DNA from: Salaquimonas sp.
GTDB taxonomy: Bacteria; Pseudomonadota; Alphaproteobacteria; Rhizobiales; Rhizobiaceae
DNA length: 9,857 nucleotides
Assembly: GCA_024639745.1 (NCBI GenBank)
Contig: JAHEHW010000035.1
Span: 1 to 9,857, forward strand
Direction of reading: 5' to 3'
Part shown: positions 7,472-9,857 of the stretch, in pieces
Position numbering within the stretch: position 1 is the first letter of the stretch
How the letters are laid out: every line of letters starts with the position of its first letter
The notes under the pieces: generated by a model
Database searches by the model: none
What the model saw: the letters and a program-made list of their open reading frames with translations, nothing else
Told to the model about the DNA's origin: nothing
Translations under genes and position numbers: made by a program

Positions 7472-8364
7472 TATTCGCTCTCCCCTGCAGCGGTTTTGAG
7501 AAATTCGATTATCCCGGAAAAGTCCTTGCCGTTGCCGCCCTCTTCGACGAAACGCTTGTACAGCGAGGCGGCATGAGCCCCCATAGGCGTCGCCTGGTGC
7601 GCTTCAGCCGCGGCCTGTTGCGAAAGATTCAGATCCTTCAGCATCAGGTCTGCCGCGAAACCTGGCTTGTAGCCATTGTCCGACGGGCTTTTGGGCCCGA
7701 TCCCCGGAACCGGGCAATAGGTGTTGACTGACCAGCAGGAGCCGGAAGACGTCGAAATCACGTCGAACGCGGCTTGTTGGGAAAGCCCGAGTTTCTCCGC
7801 CAGAGCGAATGCTTCGCACGTCCCGATCATCGAGATTCCGAGCAGCATATTGTTGCAGATCTTGGCCGCTTGGCCTGCCCCGCCCTCGCCGCAGTGAACG
7901 ATCTTTCCGCCCATGATTTCGAGATAGGGTTTGGCTTTCGCGAATGCTTCGTCTGACCCGCCGCACATGAAGGTAAGAGTTCCTCCCTGAGCGCCGCCAA
8001 CGCCGCCCGAAACCGGCGCATCGATTGGCAGAAGGCCCGCTTTCGAAGCCATTTCATGGGCGATTTTCGCGCTCGCAACATCGATTGTCGAGGAATCGAT
8101 GATGACCGTTCCTGATTTCGCGGCGGCAATGATCTCCTCGAAAACCTTGAGCACGATCGATCCGTTAGGCAGCATCGTGACGATGACATCGGCATCTTTT
8201 ACCGCTTCCCCGATCGAGGACGCGCCCTCGATCCCGGCATCACCAGCCTTCTCCATGGCTTCAGCAACTGTATCGAAGCCAATCACAGAGTGGCCTGCCT
8301 TCTCCAGATTGCTGGCCATGGGCAGTCCCATATTGCCGAGGCCGATAAATGCGATTGTACTCAT
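7471..8364 (-). CDS. mmsB: 3-hydroxyisobutyrate dehydrogenase
   Basis: This NAD-dependent enzyme oxidises 3-hydroxyisobutyrate to methylmalonate semialdehyde in valine degradation. The 297-residue length is standard. The Rossmann domain starts at the N-terminus with the dinucleotide loop GLGNMG (8-13). Asp31 at the end of the second strand fits NAD rather than NADP. The substrate-binding signature of the beta-hydroxyacid dehydrogenase family is DAPVSGGVGGAQGGTL (115-130). The catalytic lysine is Lys168 in GAGQAAKICNN. The C-terminal half carries the helical domain, including GFAADLMLKDL. The family also contains glyoxylate and tartronate semialdehyde reductases. The adjacent hydrolase that makes 3-hydroxyisobutyrate supports mmsB. 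Its ATG overlaps the hydrolase stop by 4 nt (ATGA), with GGAGG 6 nt upstream. The enzyme that would use its product, MmsA, is not in the window. Confidence 0.94.
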   Translation of the reverse strand: MSTIAFIGLGNMGLPMASNLEKAGHSVIGFDTVAEAMEKAGDAGIEGASSIGEAVKDADVIVTMLPNGSIVLKVFEEIIAAAKSGTVIIDSSTIDVASAKIAHEMASKAGLLPIDAPVSGGVGGAQGGTLTFMCGGSDEAFAKAKPYLEIMGGKIVHCGEGGAGQAAKICNNMLLGISMIGTCEAFALAEKLGLSQQAAFDVISTSSGSCWSVNTYCPVPGIGPKSPSDNGYKPGFAADLMLKDLNLSQQAAAEAHQATPMGAHAASLYKRFVEEGGNGKDFSGIIEFLKTAAGESE

Positions 8365-9428
8365 GTCTGTCCTCCGGAAAGCGTCAATTCACGGTTGTTT
8401 CCGTCAATATCGTCAAGTGGCGCGAGCATCCGCTCGATCTCGATTCTTCCCACATCTTCAAGCCTGGGCAGCCGCCATTTAGGGTCGCGATCCTTGTCGA
8501 TTATCTGGGCACGAATGCCTTCGATCAGCTCACCATCCGACATGGAGCGGAAGGTAAAGCGATACTCGGCTTGAAGCGCCTGTTCGAGTGTGTCTAGCGA
8601 TCTGGCCCGTCGGATCATCTCATAGGCGCAGGCAACCGACAACGGGCATCCACGGCGCATCGACTTCGCCGTTTCCCGTGCCCATTCGCTGTCATCGTCT
8701 TCGAGCGAGTGTACACATTCAACCGCCGTCGATTTGGAAAAATGCTCGTTGATCGCCTTTATATGCGGTCCGGTCTGCGGCGGATCGGCAGGCCCGGCGA
8801 ATTCTCCGAGGGCTGCCAAGTCTCCGGTTTCTTCGATGGCCTGTTTGAGTTCATTGAGCCGCCCGCGCTGAACCTGAAGATCGGCAAACCCTGCCAAAAC
8901 CGCGTCACCGGGCCCCATCCGATAGCCGGTCGCCGCCAGGTATTCTCCGAGATGCCCGGGCGAGCGGGAGAGAATGAAGCTGCCGCCAACATCAGGCACG
9001 AGGCCGATGCCGCATTCGGGCATGGCAACCATAGAGCCTTCGGTGACGACGCGATCCGAGCCATGGGCGGAAATCCCGACTCCGCCACCCATGGTGATAC
9101 CGTCCATGATTCCGATATAGGGAATCGAATATTGCTTTATCTTTGCGTTGAGCCGGTACTCGTCTGCCCAGAAGGTCCGGCCGTACTCATAGTCGCCCGC
9201 TTTGCCGGTCTGGTAGAGTTCGGCGATATCGCCGCCAGCACAAAAGGCACGTTCACCCTCTGCGTCGATCAGAACCAGCGAAAGATCATCTTCCGCCCAC
9301 TCGTCGAGTGTTTCTTCGATTGCCAGGCACATCTCATAGGTCAGCGCGTTGAGCGCCTTTGGCCTGGTCAGGGTAATCCTTCCTACATGGCCCACTTTCC
9401 GAATATGGATGTCATCCTCGAGCGCCAA
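8361..9428 (-). CDS. 3-hydroxyisobutyryl-CoA hydrolase
   Basis: This crotonase-fold enzyme releases free 3-hydroxyisobutyrate from its CoA ester in valine breakdown, feeding mmsB directly downstream. The 355-residue length fits the HIBCH family and is about 100 residues longer than a simple hydratase. Key segments are TRPKALNALT (21-30), AFCAGGDIAELY (61-72), DGITMGGGVGISAHG (109-123) and MPECGIGLVPDVGGSF (136-151). Glu138 and Asp146 lie in the MPE and PDVGG motifs that carry the catalytic acids of HIBCH. The C-terminal half has the family-typical FRSMSDGELIEGIRAQIIDKDRDPKW block. The frame has no ATG before residue 33, well inside the conserved domain. The start is therefore the TTG at 9428, which abuts the TGA of the dehydrogenase gene and has GGAGG 5 nt upstream. 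Plain enoyl-CoA hydratase is less likely given the length and the PDVGG motif. Confidence 0.92.
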   Translation of the reverse strand: MALEDDIHIRKVGHVGRITLTRPKALNALTYEMCLAIEETLDEWAEDDLSLVLIDAEGERAFCAGGDIAELYQTGKAGDYEYGRTFWADEYRLNAKIKQYSIPYIGIMDGITMGGGVGISAHGSDRVVTEGSMVAMPECGIGLVPDVGGSFILSRSPGHLGEYLAATGYRMGPGDAVLAGFADLQVQRGRLNELKQAIEETGDLAALGEFAGPADPPQTGPHIKAINEHFSKSTAVECVHSLEDDDSEWARETAKSMRRGCPLSVACAYEMIRRARSLDTLEQALQAEYRFTFRSMSDGELIEGIRAQIIDKDRDPKWRLPRLEDVGRIEIERMLAPLDDIDGNNRELTLSGGQT

Positions 9429-9440
9429 TCATGCCTCCGC
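9424..9440 (-). promoter_or_regulatory. Ribosome binding site supporting a TTG start
   Basis: GGAGG lies inside the last codons of the acyl-CoA dehydrogenase gene. It is followed by five bases, including the TGA stop, and then TTG at 9428. A nearby ATG (9431-9433) is out of frame with the hydrolase. This makes TTG the best start and implies translational coupling to the dehydrogenase. Confidence 0.6.
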
Positions 9441-9857
9441 AAGAATCTGCCGCGCCACGATTAGCCGCATGATCTCATTGGTCCCTTCAAGGATCTGGTG
9501 GACACGCAGGTCGCGAACGATCTTCTCGATGCCATAGTCGGCAAGATAGCCATACCCGCCATGGATCTGCAGCGCTTCATTCGCGACCTTGAAGGCCGCA
9601 TCGGTAACGAAACGCTTCGCCATCGCGCAGTGTTTGGTGGCATCGGGGGATTGCCTGTCGAGCTTCCAGGCCGACTGGTAGAGCAGCACCCTGGCAGCCT
9701 CAAGCTCGATCGCCATATCGGCAAGCTTGAACTGCAACGACTGGAAATCGGCAATGCTCTTTCCGAAAGCCTTCCGCTCCTTTGCATAAGCGACCGCCTT
9801 GTCCAGAGTGGCTTGCGCCGCACCGAGCGCGCTTGCAGCGATATTAAGTCGCCCGCC
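9429..9857 (-). CDS. Acyl-CoA dehydrogenase, C-terminal part, probably isobutyryl-CoA dehydrogenase (cut by right window edge)
   Basis: This FAD enzyme introduces the 2,3 double bond into an acyl-CoA and passes electrons to electron-transfer flavoprotein. The frame is open from the window edge, giving the last 142 residues of a protein usually about 380 long. They cover the C-terminal helical domain. Visible motifs are GGRLNIAASALGAA (1-14), AYAKERKAFGKSIADFQSLQFKLADM (23-48), ALQIHGGYGYLADYGIEKIVRD (95-116) and VHQILEGTNEIMR (119-131). Glu124 in the EGT motif is at the position of the catalytic base of most family members. The GGR-N-IA-SLGAA and LQF-LADMA segments resemble human ACAD8 (isobutyryl-CoA dehydrogenase). 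The next two genes are also valine-pathway genes, so isobutyryl-CoA is the most likely substrate. 2-Methylbutyryl-CoA or another short-chain acyl-CoA remains possible without the N-terminal half. Confidence 0.9.
   Translation of the reverse strand, partial: GGRLNIAASALGAAQATLDKAVAYAKERKAFGKSIADFQSLQFKLADMAIELEAARVLLYQSAWKLDRQSPDATKHCAMAKRFVTDAAFKVANEALQIHGGYGYLADYGIEKIVRDLRVHQILEGTNEIMRLIVARQILAEA

Noticed and set aside
6803..7576. 257-codon open frame on the plus strand
   Set aside because: It lies opposite the enoyl-CoA hydratase and the end of mmsB, both with intact catalytic motifs. Its translation is rich in His, Arg and Cys and shows no recognisable domain, as expected for an antisense shadow in GC-rich DNA.
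8709..9464. 251-codon open frame on the plus strand
   Set aside because: It is antisense to the 3-hydroxyisobutyryl-CoA hydrolase, which has clear family motifs. No domain or ribosome site supports the plus-strand frame.
1..9857. Mobile element, CRISPR array, defence system or other accessory island
   Set aside because: I saw no transposase, integrase, direct-repeat array, tRNA or toxin-antitoxin pair. Gene content is coherent housekeeping catabolism with uniform composition by eye.

Overview
The window is a single block of eleven genes, all on the minus strand, so transcription runs from the right edge (9857) to the left edge (1). The first gene (right edge) and the last gene (left edge) are cut by the window. 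The protein sequences, the GC-rich coding sequence and the tight gene packing point to an alphaproteobacterium. I cannot fix the order or genus from sequence alone.

Right half (9857 to 5507), the valine arm plus a thiolase. In order of transcription it holds the C-terminal part of an isobutyryl-CoA dehydrogenase-like acyl-CoA dehydrogenase, a 3-hydroxyisobutyryl-CoA hydrolase, 3-hydroxyisobutyrate dehydrogenase (mmsB), a short-chain enoyl-CoA hydratase and a thiolase. The hydratase could supply the methacrylyl-CoA step of valine breakdown. The thiolase could cleave 2-methylacetoacetyl-CoA from isoleucine to acetyl-CoA and propionyl-CoA. These genes overlap or lie within 9 nt of each other.

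Left half (5430 to 1), the propionyl-CoA arm. It holds the propionyl-CoA carboxylase beta subunit (pccB), three small genes, the biotin-carrying alpha subunit (pccA) and the N-terminal 240 residues of methylmalonyl-CoA mutase (scpA). The three small genes encode an unrecognised 125-residue protein, a SpoIIAA-like (STAS-related) protein and a two-helix membrane protein. Propionyl-CoA from Val, Ile, Met, Thr or odd-chain fatty acids would be carboxylated to methylmalonyl-CoA and isomerised to succinyl-CoA for the TCA cycle.

The largest non-coding stretch is 76 nt (5431-5506), between the thiolase gene and pccB. It is the only obvious place for an internal promoter. No tRNA, rRNA, mobile element, CRISPR array or clear terminator was seen. 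Methylmalonate-semialdehyde dehydrogenase (mmsA), methylmalonyl-CoA epimerase and a transcriptional regulator are absent from the window and may lie outside it.

Most of the region is well-understood catabolism. The part least explained is the trio of small genes placed between the two carboxylase subunits.
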